64,000 nucleotides of DNA, taken from the NCBI RefSeq assembly GCF_000151665.1, contig NW_013171827.1, positions 20,001 through 84,000 on the forward strand, in the 5' to 3' direction. A program made the translations under genes and the position numbers. The notes under the pieces were generated by a model. The model did no database searches, was not told where the DNA came from, and saw nothing but the letters and a program-made list of their open reading frames with translations. Source of the DNA: Blastocystis hominis (Eukaryota > Sar > Bigyra > Opalinata > Blastocystidae). The first letter of the stretch is position 1; every line of letters begins with the position of its first letter. Shown here piece after piece: positions 15,805-26,062 of the stretch.

Positions 15805-16403
15805 GGCGAAACAAAGTTTCGCCGGGAGGAAGCATCGCTTCCTCCCATTCGTTCGTATGGTTTGACATACACACCCTTCAAACACGCACCATCATCGATG
15901 AACAGATCGGACAACTCGGGAGGCACTTCATCATCCACGGAGGGGGAAGCTTCGCTTCCCCCGGGGCGACTGTGTCGCCCCACCGCCACCTTGAAGACCA
16001 CGCGTACATAGTAGTTGGAGAAGAAGTAAACAGCACGATTCTCAGTCATTACACCGATGATGTGAGGAGGCAGTGAGTTGCCCCTCCAAAACACGTTCAG
16101 AGGCACACCGAGCAAACCGTTGGATTTCAATTGAGGCAATAGATACTCCCATTCATCCTCGGTAAACAAAGGTGGACGAGTTTCGTCCAACGTCATCTCC
16201 ATGCAATCATAGTCGTGCAAGATCAAACCACAGTTCACATTTGCTTGCGGAGTGCAAACACTGAAGCCGAATAGACGCTCGGAATTGATCGGATACTTGG
16301 TGTGAATGATGATGTCGGCGAGTTCGATATTCTCGTCCTCACAAGCGCGTACCAGGGAAGACCATGTGTTGTTCTCTGTTTTCTTGTACTTCATTTTTAT
16401 CAT
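15801..16403 (-). CDS. Unknown Polinton protein, 200 aa, ending in hairpin DNA
   Basis: This 200-residue frame starts MIKMKYKKTENNTWSSLVRA (a second ATG is three codons in). It has a globular N-terminal domain with aromatic and acidic residues (DEWEYLLPQLKSNGLLG, FFSNYYVRVVFKV). The frame is interrupted in the middle of its C-terminal third by an in-frame double hairpin (15942-15981), and its last codons are formed by another (15805-15846). No family is recognised. It may form a two-gene unit with the next minus-strand gene. Confidence 0.5.
   Translation of the reverse strand: MIKMKYKKTENNTWSSLVRACEDENIELADIIIHTKYPINSERLFGFSVCTPQANVNCGLILHDYDCMEMTLDETRPPLFTEDEWEYLLPQLKSNGLLGVPLNVFWRGNSLPPHIIGVMTENRAVYFFSNYYVRVVFKVAVGRHSRPGGSEASPSVDDEVPPELSDLFIDDGACLKGVYVKPYERMGGSDASSRRNFVSP
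15805..15846. repeat. Double-hairpin unit 16
   Basis: Hairpins 15805-15823 (GGCGAAAC-AAA-GTTTCGCC) and 15824-15846 (GGGAGGAAGC-ATC-GCTTCCTCCC) sit at the junction of two minus-strand genes. Confidence 0.85.
15942..15981. repeat. Double-hairpin unit 17, in frame
   Basis: Hairpins 15942-15962 (GGGGGAAGC-TTC-GCTTCCCCC) and 15963-15981 (GGGGCGAC-TGT-GTCGCCCC) inside the 200-residue gene. Confidence 0.85.
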
Positions 16404-16459
16404 GATCTTAACTAGGGTTAAAAGAGAAAATATAAATATATAAATATATAAATATATAA

Positions 16460-16888
16460 ATGAATAGACCTACTCATACTTTGAATCCCAATACTGGCCG
16501 AGAAATCCAAATCAACGGAGTTCGCTTCTGGAACCTTCTCAAGCGTGGATACAAGTACGACGAGAAATTGAATCGCTTGTACGACAAACCATTACCACCA
16601 GATACGACAAAATATGTTCCCAAGTCGAGAATACTTTCTCCCAGCAATCGCTCCATGATTATTGGTGGCACAGCATACTACGAGTTACTCCATGACAACT
16701 ACAGACGCGTAAAAGGACAATGGGTGAAAATGACCAAAGAAGAAGCTGAGGCGTACGATAATGATCCAGACATTAGCATGGCGTTCGCTGACCCCAATTC
16801 TAGTGATTCTGATTCATCGGAATCCGAGTTCTACGACATCGATGAATTCGAGTACGATGCGGATGGTCATGCCATTTTCCCATTCTAG
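16460..16888 (+). CDS. Small adaptor-like protein, 142 aa, related to the polymerase N-terminus
   Basis: This 142-residue frame starts MNRPTHTLNPNTGREIQING, a motif shared with the start of the next gene (TINPETGKQIKIDG) and reminiscent of the N-P-x-T-G-R core of the two-cysteine adaptor domain found in large DNA viruses, though without its cysteines. A second half has GGTAYYELLHDNYRRV, again paired with a similar stretch in the polymerase (GSKAWNERYLEYEW). The C-terminus is strongly acidic with Ser/Asp runs. It probably arose by duplication of the polymerase N-terminal domain. A TTTCACTTTGG motif follows. Confidence 0.6.
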   Translation: MNRPTHTLNPNTGREIQINGVRFWNLLKRGYKYDEKLNRLYDKPLPPDTTKYVPKSRILSPSNRSMIIGGTAYYELLHDNYRRVKGQWVKMTKEEAEAYDNDPDISMAFADPNSSDSDSSESEFYDIDEFEYDADGHAIFPF

Positions 16889-16931
16889 GGATGCCTTCGG
16901 TAGCTCAAGGAGGAAGCCAAGCTCCTAACTA

Positions 16932-16942
16932 TTTCACTTTGG
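16932..16942 (+). terminator. Candidate element-specific 3'-end motif TTTCACTTTGG
   Basis: Lies 43 nt after the stop of the 142-residue gene and 44 nt before the polymerase ATG. Confidence 0.4.
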
Positions 16943-16986
16943 TCACCCGTGTATCACCACTTAAAGATTTTGTGACCCTTATATAA

Positions 16987-19900
16987 ATGAGTTCACAACG
17001 CGTAGGATATACTATCAACCCTGAGACTGGAAAACAAATCAAGATCGATGGGCCAACCTGGAAGCGATTGGCTGCCAAGTACTACAGGGTCGGTGATACG
17101 TTCACCGATCAGACCATTCCTGACACGAGAGCCTATCTCTCGAGAAAGGTGTTTGGAAAAAATATACCCGATGAATATATCGCCTTTTTCGCACCCTCAA
17201 AACGTGGGTTGCGTAAACGTGAAGTTGAGAAACACTATGATGACAGTGATAGTTTCCCTGAGCCTCCGAAACGTCCGTCACGCAAACGAGTGCGTGATCC
17301 TGCTGGAAAGCGCAAGTATCTCGTCGTGGGAAGCAAGGCATGGAACGAGCGCTACCTCGAGTACGAGTGGGATGGGCACAAGTTCGGTGAGAAGCGACAA
17401 CGTCACTTACCCGCTTACCTGAACACCGTGGAGAAGAGACGTGAAATGAGACGCAATAAGGCATTCGAACGCTTCGATCGCAAGGTCTCACAAGGACGAT
17501 TGAGTGATGTGATCGATTCAACTCTCGGGTATGCACTCACGTACTATCACACCGTGCAAGGAGACATGTACAAGGAGTGGGTGAAGGAGAAGCGCACCAA
17601 GAAGGACTTCCGTCTCAACAACGATTTTGACAACAGACTGTGGGTTCGACTACCGGGTGAGAAGAGCGATGAGGAAGTGGAACCGATCAATCTCATATTC
17701 GATGAGACAAATGAATTCAATGAAGTCTTGAAAAAGTTCATCATCAATGGTATGCGTGAATACAATCAATGTTTCATCACCATCATGGCATACAACCTCA
17801 TGTGGACACATGACGGAGACTCCAAGATCCTCAACCTCACCGATGATCGATTGGGACACCTTCGCATCGTTCGTCGAGATCGCATCGATGAGTGGATCGA
17901 GGAGTACCTGAAGTGGTACCGAAATGCCGTAGAGGAACAGAAGACAGAGGGAAGCGGGTTCGCGTACCATGGGTGGATCGGCTTCCATGTCGAGATGTTC
18001 CCACTACGCTCATTCGTGGGGTACAAGCAGCACACACCGTTCGTCATCGGACGCACAGCGCTCAATCCGGATTTCGATGACAACCGATGCCTACAACGGT
18101 GCCTCATTCTGGCCAGTGAAGGCGGGCATAAGATCGTCGCGAATCGCAAGATTGGCGATGCAACCGTGTACAACAAGTGGTGGAAACAACCCGACAAGTA
18201 CAAGGTATTCGGAGTGACCATTCACGAAGTAGAGGAGACGATGGGCATTCGTGACAATACACCCTTCGATGCGAGTGAAGAGAAATTCGCCGCATTGGAG
18301 GCATTGTTGAAAGTATCGCTCAACGTATTCGAGGTCACACTCTTACCTGGGTACATCGATAAGTCGAAGGAACAATTCGATTTATTCACATGCGATGTCG
18401 TGTACAAAGGTAAGGGAACGAAGCTTCCTCTCTCCCTCTGCATCTTGAACGATCTGAATCTACCTGAGGGAACGCCCAAACACTTCTTGTACATCAAGGA
18501 TGTGAATGATTTCAAGCATCGTATGACACGACAGAACGATGCAAAGAATAGACATCTCTCAAGAAATGTGAAGTGCAGATTCTGTAACGACTTCTTCGGA
18601 TCTCGCAAAGCCGTTCATGATCACGAAGTACAAACACATCGTGAACTTGTCGATGAGAGTGATCAGTACGATTTGGCGAACGAGGAGACTCGGTTGCGAT
18701 TCACCAACCAGCGATACGAAATGCCAGCACCGGTTGTCGTGTACGCTGACTTCGAGTCAGCAATTGATGACAAGAACAAACACAAGCCCATCATGTTATC
18801 CTGTCTAGCCGTGTCTCGCATTCCAGCCATTGACAGCCAACTTCGAGTCTTCCATGCACCACATGAGAGTGAAGAGGATCTTCGTCCTTTCATGGACTAT
18901 CTCACACAATTGCAGAGCAGAGTGAAAGAGTATCTCTTCGATGAATTACCACTCGAGAACTCTCCGAGTATCGAGAGGGACTTTCGTGCAACAACCGTGT
19001 GTCCCTTCTGTCACAAGAAACTGGATAACGACAAAGTACGACATCATGCACATGTGACAGGTGAATACACCACAGGAAAGGGAGAGATACGTCACTTCGA
19101 AGCCGGACAGTACATCTGCACCTGTTGCACCAAGTGTAACCTACAACTCTCATTCAACAAGAAGAACTATCGTCTACCCGTATACTTCCACAATGGATCG
19201 CACTACGACTTCACATTCATCATGAAACTCATCGCAGCTCATTCAACCTCTAGTGACTCCTTGGAAGTCATTCCAACCACTGAGGACAAGGAGATGCAGA
19301 TCGAATACAATGGCATACAATTCAAGGACTCGTTGAAGCTCATCAGCAGTCCACTCAGATCCATTGTCGCACAGACACTCGGTGGGAACCTCGATTTGTA
19401 CGTGCACACCAAACAACAACTACGCAAGTACTGTGAATCACGAGGTAAGCAATGGAATGACGAGTACATCGATCTGTTGACACGAAAGGAACCCATGTTC
19501 TACAGTCTCATCAAATCGTACGACACATTGAATAACACCACCATTCCTTCTCGTGAGCAATGCATTGATGATATGAAAGGTGAAATGATGCCACAAGACG
19601 AGTATGATCACATGGTGAAGCTGTGGAAGACCTTCGATATCAAGACATGGGGTGAGTACTACGAGTTGTACAATGTACTCGATGTAACTCTCATGGCTGA
19701 TGCATTCGAGCACTTCCGCGTTACCACATTGAAGGCATTCGGTGTTGATCCGATGCACTACATCACAGCACCACAAATGGCCTATTCGCTCTTCTTAAAG
19801 GTCACAATGGAGGGCGATCATAGCGAGAGTAGCCTCATGACCCTCGCAAGGAAATGGGCTCAGTACATCATGCGCATCAACGCGAATGAGGGACTTGAGG

Positions 19901-21508
19901 AGAAACAACTCGTGAAAGTGTTCTTGAACCGCATGGGTGAGTTCTATGAGAGCAAGGGAATTCGATTGATGGAGACAAATGAGATCGATGACTTCATGCG
20001 ATTGTTGAAGAACCTGCGAGGAGGTATCACACAGATCGTGAAAAGGCATGCCAAGGTTGACATTGACAACAAGGAGCAAGCAACGTCGTCCCAAGGCATC
20101 TACTACCTGGACGCCAACAACCTGTACGGTGGAGCCATGCATCGAATGATGCCTTATGAGTTGGTGGGTGTACCTGAGCGACGAGAAGTAATGGAAAGGA
20201 TCAACCGTGATCCGAATGAATGGGTGCAATCACTCAATACGTTCGGCAAGTATGGGTTCTTCATCGAGTGCGACATCGAGGCACCAGTGGAACTCCATGA
20301 TAAATTCAATGACTTACCATTCTTCCCCGTACAGAAGGCGGGCATGTACTCCGATGGAATCAAGAAGTACGCAGCGAAGAACGACATTGTGGACAAAGTG
20401 AAAGAGGTGAATACACCGAAACTCATCTGTGATCTTGTACCTCGACGCAAATATCTCGGTGGCAACTACGATTGCGTCCTGCTAGCAATTGGGTCTTCAA
20501 CAGGGTTATCACGTCACTCACATCCACCGCATCATCCGTTTCAAGCAGGCACCATTTATCTTCGAGTACGTGAACATGCTGAGTGAGAAACGAGCCAAGT
20601 CCAAGACCACTGTGGAGAAGAACCTGTACAAGCTGTTGGCAAACTCGACCTATGGCAAATTCGTGGAGACTGGGTTGAAACGAATGAAAGTGAAGTTCGC
20701 TAGCACGTGGAATGAACGTGAGGCTATCATCCAGAAGCATGGGTACGATATGATCGCTGGGACAACCATGTATTCCGAGAATCTGATCGGTATCAAGCTG
20801 AACACACCGGTGCGCAAGGTTGAGAAGCCATTCTTCATCGGGTTCGCCATTCTGGACATGTCCAAACACATCATCTACGATTTCTACTACAACGTGCTCA
20901 AGACGACATTCGACACCGTGGAGTTGTTGGGACAGGACACGGATTCGCTCATCGTGCAGTTGAACGACCGTGGTAACATCGTCCACAAAATGTGCGATAT
21001 GTACAAGTCGTTTGACTTTTCTGAGTTGGATAACACTAGCTACTTCTATGGAGAACTCGTGAAGTATTACGATCACGAAGTGGACAAGAGCAAGTTCCCT
21101 TCATTGGACTCGTTCCTCAACTTCAACAAGAAGTTGCCTGGTCCCATCTTCAAGGATGAGCATAACGGGCATCGCATCACAGAGTTCGTGGGACTTAGAC
21201 CAAAGATGTACTGTTTGATTGACGAGAAGCATGTGATACACAACGCAGCAAAGGGAGTTCCTCGCAACGTGGTGATCGATGGAGAGAGAATGAGCGTGAA
21301 GAACATCGATTTGTACAAGCGTGTACTTGAGGCAGAGAAGAAGGAAGATGCAGTGATCGAAGGCAGCTTCAAACGCATCAACAACCAGGCCTTCGATATC
21401 AGCACGAAGGAGCAAACCAAGACACTTATGACTTGCACGGATAACAAACGTTGGATCTTGGACGACAACATACACACACTGGCATTCGGGCATTATAGAC
21501 TGAAGTAA
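16987..21508 (+). CDS. Protein-primed type DNA polymerase B region (broken)
   Basis: This is the family B polymerase part of copy A. The N-terminal third has an adaptor-like NPETGK segment and basic linkers, then Cys/His groups (CRFCNDFF..H..H and CPFCHKKL..HH.H) as in other Polinton polymerases. Visible motifs are exonuclease YADFES and YFHNGSHYDF, polymerase motif A region DANNLYG, the NSTYGK motif and the catalytic DTDS. Large spacers between motifs are as expected for protein-primed enzymes (TPR insertions). The region looks close to complete, with about one break. It replicates the element in living relatives. TTTCACTTTGG follows 12 nt after the end. Confidence 0.9.
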
Positions 21509-21519
21509 AGGAAGCAATC

Positions 21520-21530
21520 TTTCACTTTGG
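21520..21530 (+). terminator. Candidate element-specific 3'-end motif TTTCACTTTGG
   Basis: Lies 12 nt after the end of the polymerase region, on its sense strand; the last gene of the element. Confidence 0.45.
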
Positions 21531-21579
21531 ACATCCATGGATACCATGGCCTACAATGGAAGTCAGGTTAACATTGCCG

Positions 21580-21840
21580 AAATTGGCAGCCATGGGTTTC
21601 CGCGCGTTTCTTGTTATGGACATCGAGGTGAGCAGGTAGACAATGGCAGAAAATGGCCGAAAATGGTCGAAAAATGGTCGAAAAAAGTTCACCGCGGTTA
21701 TTTGGTAGAAAATGGATTTTCGCGTGTTTCGAGTCATGGCCATCGAGGTGACCAGGCAGGAAATGGCAGGAAATGGTAGAAAATGGTAGAAAAAAAGTTC
21801 ACCGCGGTTATTTGGTAGAAAATGGATTTTCGCGCATCTA
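21580..21840. repeat. Tandem repeats at the right end of copy A
   Basis: Two and a partial third copy of a unit of about 113-120 bp. The best-conserved core AGTTCACCGCGGTTATTTGG starts near 21686 and again near 21799, each followed by TAGAAAATGGATTTTCGCG. Runs of AAAATGG with small changes fill the rest. The repeats end at the drop to AT-rich flanking DNA, so they probably mark the subterminal region of the element. Confidence 0.7.
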
Positions 21841-21849
21841 TCGCCTTTT

Positions 21850-23400
21850 CCCTACTACTATCTATACACATTGTACTATATATTAGTAATAGAAGAATTA
21901 GAGCTTCTGAGAGTCACACAATTCAGTAACCTAAATAGTGTATTATTGTTGTATTATATGATCTCGTCATTATTTTGGTTTACATTATTTGAAACCCTTC
22001 TCTACATTCATTATCACATCAGGATTATCCTTGTTCTATTGTGATTACATATATACACACCTCAAATTGCAAAATAACCACTTGTTACATTCCAATTCAA
22101 GCTTCTTCATTTTATTCACACATATGTATACTCACATTCACATCCTATATACAAAATCACACATTCAATCACGATACCAAGACCTTCAACAAACAAACTA
22201 CCCATTTCCACTATCTACAATTATGGATAGATTGCCCGCTACCCATATTATCTATCTATCTATCTATATTGATTTTTCTAGAGACAGTACAGAAAGTGCT
22301 CAGTTCAAACCTACTCCGTTTTTATTCTTGTTTGTTCTATTTATTTATTGATCAACATGTCCTTATTAGAAATTAACTATTATTATCAAAAACCAACAAC
22401 TTGTGAAACACAAGGTCAACCAATTAACATTCCATATATACATATATATCACCGTGTTCCATTGTATGTCCACATTACGAATATAGAATCACAATTTTGA
22501 TAGGTGTCTAAATGACTTTGAAAATCAATATTCTAAAACAAGAAATGGAGGTTCTTATTCAATTTTGATTCAATAAAGAATCACAAATCACTGGATTGTC
22601 TATTATTTTATCAATTTGCATTCTATATGGTCTATTGAATAATATTGAAAAGCAAAAAGCGATAAAAGTGAAGGTGTAAAAGTGGTCTGTACTTTTCCAA
22701 GAATTCTATTTATGGAAACATTGTACTCGTTGTGTACAATACGCAGATAATAGTAGAGATCGATATGAAGATACTTGTTTTCCAAACTGTCTCCGATATT
22801 TATTCTTTCATATGCTCTCGGTGTGCCTAAGAGAAGTGTTGGGTCACAACACACCAAGAGGAGAAGCGAAGGAAGGGTATATGGAGAGTGTCAAGAATCT
22901 GGATAGAGGACTACGAACCAATCCACAAAGACAACAATCCATGGAGATATCGAGTATTCATGGCCTCCTAACATGCCTGGAACCTCACCACTTTCACTTC
23001 ACACAAAGTACTAGTATTTCACACAATTAATATCATGAATTGAATTGAATTGATTGGATTAGTTAATCAGGTGTGGGAGTTCATTATTGTTGGGTGAAAT
23101 GATAACACCCGAAAAACTCGTATTGATGGTGTTGAAACGCCTCCAAGAGCACGTGACAAGACGAGTTGAATATTGATTGTACTTGGAGAAGAAGTATACG
23201 ATTCTTGATGAAGTGTATCCACAAGGAAGACTGGTTTTCCACAGTTTAGGAAAAATGAGAGGTTAGTGAAGAGCCGAAGGACGTCAACGAAGAGTTCGGT
23301 AGAGGTGTCTGTGAAAGAACCGGTTGAAAGTACTGAAGATAATCGGTTAAAAGAAGAAGTTGTGCAGATAAATAGATAAAGAAGAAGAAGAAGAAGAATG
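21850..23400. other. AT-rich stretch without a recognisable gene
   Basis: The stretch is AT-rich with short simple runs (TCTATCTATC near 22255, ATATATACATATATAT near 22431). Short open frames exist but have no composition, intron or motif support. From about 22800 the sequence becomes purine-rich ahead of the lysine-rich reading frame. I see no RNA gene. Confidence 0.5.
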
Positions 23401-23419
23401 GAAGGACTCTTGTAATAAG

Positions 23420-24744
23420 TTGAGAGAGGACAGTGAGAGAAAACAGCCTGAGATAATCTCAATGAATAGAGAAATGAAGAAGAAGCATTCCAGTGAAAAG
23501 AAATCGAAATCAAGAAGGACTGGTACGAAATCTCCCAACCACGGCAAAGCTCCGATAAAAACGCAAGAGAAGAATAGTGATAATCGTGTGAAGAGACCTG
23601 GAAGTGAAAAGGAAGAAGTGGTGTTGCGACACACGGAGGGTAAAAGAGTGCGTTTGGAAGAGGAGGTCAAGCCGATTGAACCAAAAGAGGTTTCGCCTTC
23701 AACAAAGGTAGAGTCGAGTTTGTTGGAAGAGAAGAAATATTGCGAGCTGCCCTGTGAAGAAGTGAAGAAGAAGAGCGAGAGCAGTATATTGATGGTTGTT
23801 TGGAGCAAAATGTTGATTCTCTCTATGTGTGGTAAACCATTTTTCGATTTTTCAATTTTGTGTGGTGGAGAGGAAATAAGAAAGAGAATGCAAAGAAGAC
23901 ATTGGGAAACTCAAATTCGACAGGAATATATAGTATTGAAGCGGCTGTGAAAGAAGAATGGTGTGCGAATAAGAATGAAGCCAGCTTAAGTATGTGTGGG
24001 AAGAAGACGATGAATAGTGAATATATGAATGAAGATAGTATGGAAAATATAGTCAGTGATGACAAAGAAGACTTGAAGGTTTTGTGTAGTGATAATGAGA
24101 GGAAGCGAGAGTGCGATTTATCAGAGAGGACGAATACGGTCCAACAGAAGAATATCCCGCCGTATAAGAAGGTTCATTCTGAAATGTCGGATAAGAATGC
24201 GAATTTGGATACACCACTTGATTTGGTGGATGAGGGATGGATTTGTAGTAAATTGAGCCCAATTCGATCCGACAGTATATTTGCCTTCCCATCTGGGAAA
24301 TTAAACACTGATTTTTCTGCTTTCTCTTATCTTTGGGAAGAGAGAGGACATGGGTCAAAGAGTTGTAGGATGCGATGGGAGTACTGGAATTCGTTGGAAA
24401 TGTCCACTTTTGGAAGAGATATGGTACCATCCAAGACAGAGAGAAGGAGGCGAGGTACAGTACCATATAGAATAAGAGTGGTTAGAGAAGAGTACAAGAA
24501 GCTGAAACCAATTCTGGAAGCCAAGAAAGAAGAAGAAGAAAGAAGAAAGAAGCAAGAGGCGAGAAGGAAGGAGGTTGATCTAGAAGCGAAGGCATCGGAG
24601 AAGAAATCACAGACAGAGAGAAAGGGAGACAAAGGTACTTGCGCTGTTTCTACGACTACTTCGACGACTGCTAATTCGACGTTTTCGACTGCGGATTCTG
24701 GTGACGCGTGTCAAGTTTCTACTCACATCGCTGTGGATAGCTAA
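23420..24744 (+). CDS. Lysine-rich protein ending in LINE-derived sequence, two exons
   Basis: Two overlapping frames (23420-23950 and 23860-24744) join cleanly if a 41-nt GT-AG intron beginning at GTAAACC near 23832 is removed; the start may be the ATG at 23462. The product is about 400 residues, rich in Lys, Glu and Ser, with basic stretches (EKKSKSRRTGTKSPNHGKA) and a C-terminal charged helix of KKEEEERRKKQEARRK type. It has no recognised domain. Its last 35 residues (from STTTSTTANSTF) are shared with the reverse-strand LINE copy near 48060, so the gene either belongs to the LINE or was fused to a LINE 3' end. Confidence 0.45.
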
Positions 24745-25265
24745 TTTCTCTCGATATTGAAGTGTAAGGACCCGGTGGATGTGAGAGGCTCGCTACGTGG
24801 TTTTGGTGATTGCAGTGTTATTCCGAGAGGATCCTTGGGACGGAGGGTCATTCAAAGAATTTATTGTGCGGACTGGAGAGATATTGTGAAGGGTTCGATG
24901 AGAAATGGTTTTGGCTCTGTGTGTACCTCGTCTGGGGAGAATCGTGGTTCGGATAGCCATGGGAGGGATAATTGGGTCCCGAACACAGGAAGGAAGGAAG
25001 GACTGTGAGGAAATCCAGGCACCAGGTATTGGTTGTGAGAAGTCTTTTGGGGAGAGGAGTGAGTTGGTTGGTTGTGAGGAACTAGCAAAGTATTTGCAAA
25101 GCACTCACTATGATCGGCTTACTTTTTATGGTATGTGGAGCAAAGGGATAGCAAGCAGATCCAAGAGGTCGGCTACTGGGAAGAAGTCCAAGGCCGGAAG
25201 GTACGGACGTTTTAGGCGGTCAACGGCCCGCTCAAGATCTCCTGCAGGTCAATGAATTGTTTGTT
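24640..25265 (+). mobile_element. LINE 3' end, copy 1
   Basis: From about 24640 to 25253 this matches the reverse-strand segment 47467-48095 at roughly 90% identity. It ends GCTCAAGATCTCCTGCAGGTCAAT (25230-25253), followed by a TTTG-type tail containing TGTTTGTT at 25258-25265. A 116-residue frame (24905-25255) is open in both copies. The 5' part seen in the other copy is absent here. The tail directly abuts truncated copy B. Confidence 0.75.
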
Positions 25266-25279
25266 TGTTAGTATGTTAA

Positions 25280-25409
25280 CCCATTTGTGTTGTTTGGAAG
25301 AGAAATCGATAAGATCGATGAAGTATATGTTTCTCTTGAAGCCACTAATGATCATTCGAATTGCACCTTTTCGTTTTGTTGGTTTCCATAGTTCCTTGAT
25401 CTCATTCAT
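25280..25409 (-). pseudogene. Integrase N-terminal fragment (copy B)
   Basis: About 43 residues matching the start of the copy A integrase (MNEIKELWKPTKRKGAIRM...), ending where similarity stops near 25280 at the LINE-derived tail. The rest of the integrase and all genes beyond it are missing. Confidence 0.8.
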
Positions 25410-25411
25410 AA

Positions 25412-25603
25412 ATGAACCGCTTTATTCAATGGTTGAAAGAGATATGGAAATGGATGAGTAGAAGGAAGAACCACAAACTGGTGGTGGACTCGAAATGCAA
25501 AGATCGCTGTAGCTGTCTATGTGTTTACAACGAAAAGAATGAATCCGAAGATGATAGTGGTAGTGACATCACGATCAGTTCAACAGAGATTAAAGTGAAA
25601 TAA
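25412..25603 (+). CDS. Small conserved Polinton protein, 63 aa (copy B)
   Basis: Counterpart of 13975-14214 in copy A without the hairpin-derived 16 residues. The Trp-rich N-terminal helix, the Cys cluster and the acidic tail are kept. Its ATG and the integrase ATG face outward across CATAAATG, and its stop overlaps the next ATG as TAATG. Confidence 0.6.
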   Translation: MNRFIQWLKEIWKWMSRRKNHKLVVDSKCKDRCSCLCVYNEKNESEDDSGSDITISSTEIKVK

Positions 25604-25958
25604 TGTATTCATTAATTGAAATGAACTACTGGATGACTGAAGAACGATGTGAAATTGCCTGGCGGTACATATTCGACATGATCAACTCGTTCATCGATGA
25701 TCTAGTGACTGGAATGTATGTTATCTGGATACGACACTTCAGACGGTTTCGTTCTATTCACCCGACTTCGAGAAATTACTTCGGTACATCTGTCACCAGA
25801 ATAGCTACAGTGTAAAGCATCCAGACTTGAATTATTGGGGAGGTGACAAGTACAACATCGATAGTCATTGTGTCGAACCGCTCAATGGAAACATCGAAAT
25901 CAGAATCGATGGTGTAGCCTGCGATCAGTACGAATTCGACAAGTTCATGATAGGATAA
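25603..25958 (+). pseudogene. Relative of the 166-aa gene (copy B, broken)
   Basis: Starts MNYWMTEERCEIAWRYIFDMINSFIDD, matching the copy A gene at 13426-13926 in its N-terminal part; the region further right resembles its C-terminal part. It has no GC hairpins and is broken. Confidence 0.6.
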
Positions 25959-26036
25959 AAGAAGGCAAACAAGACTGTCAAGACCAACAACAAGTTCCAT
26001 GTGCGATTGCCTTTAAAGTAAATTGGCGGGATTGTC

Positions 26037-26047
26037 TTTCACTTTGG
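26037..26047 (+). terminator. Candidate element-specific 3'-end motif TTTCACTTTGG (copy B)
   Basis: Downstream of the plus-strand gene ending near 25958 and just before the convergent fibre gene end. Confidence 0.4.
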
Positions 26048-26062
26048 CCTTGTTTCCACCGC

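Larger units (their letters stand above)
1..21850 (+). mobile_element. Polinton/Maverick-type element, copy A (left end outside window)
   Basis: A contiguous block of about 18 genes contains all the hallmark Polinton parts: DNA polymerase B with protein-primed-type motifs, an rve-type integrase, an adenain/Ulp1-like cysteine protease, an A32/FtsK-like packaging ATPase and a capsid-type protein, with fibre-like and coiled-coil virion candidates. Base composition (about 45-50% GC) and compact genes without introns differ from the AT-rich flanks. The right end lies near 21850, just after short tandem repeats; the left end is beyond the window. It looks nearly whole, with about one visible break. 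Its capsid and ATPase proteins are roughly 95% or more identical to those of copy B by eye, so the family was active recently. No terminal inverted repeat could be confirmed. Confidence 0.9.

Noticed and set aside
2365-15981. GC hairpins as bacterial REP elements or intrinsic terminators, implying contamination
   Set aside because: No U-run follows them, they lie inside reading frames, and the flanking element genes have close relatives in copy B, which is surrounded by host genes with short introns.
22041-22376. Small frames in the AT-rich stretch after copy A
   Set aside because: Low-complexity Ile/Tyr/His-rich translation, overlapping frames of similar length, no intron or motif support.
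24905-25255. Independent host gene of 116 residues
   Set aside because: The same frame occurs in the reverse LINE copy and ends in the LINE 3' terminus, so it is LINE sequence.
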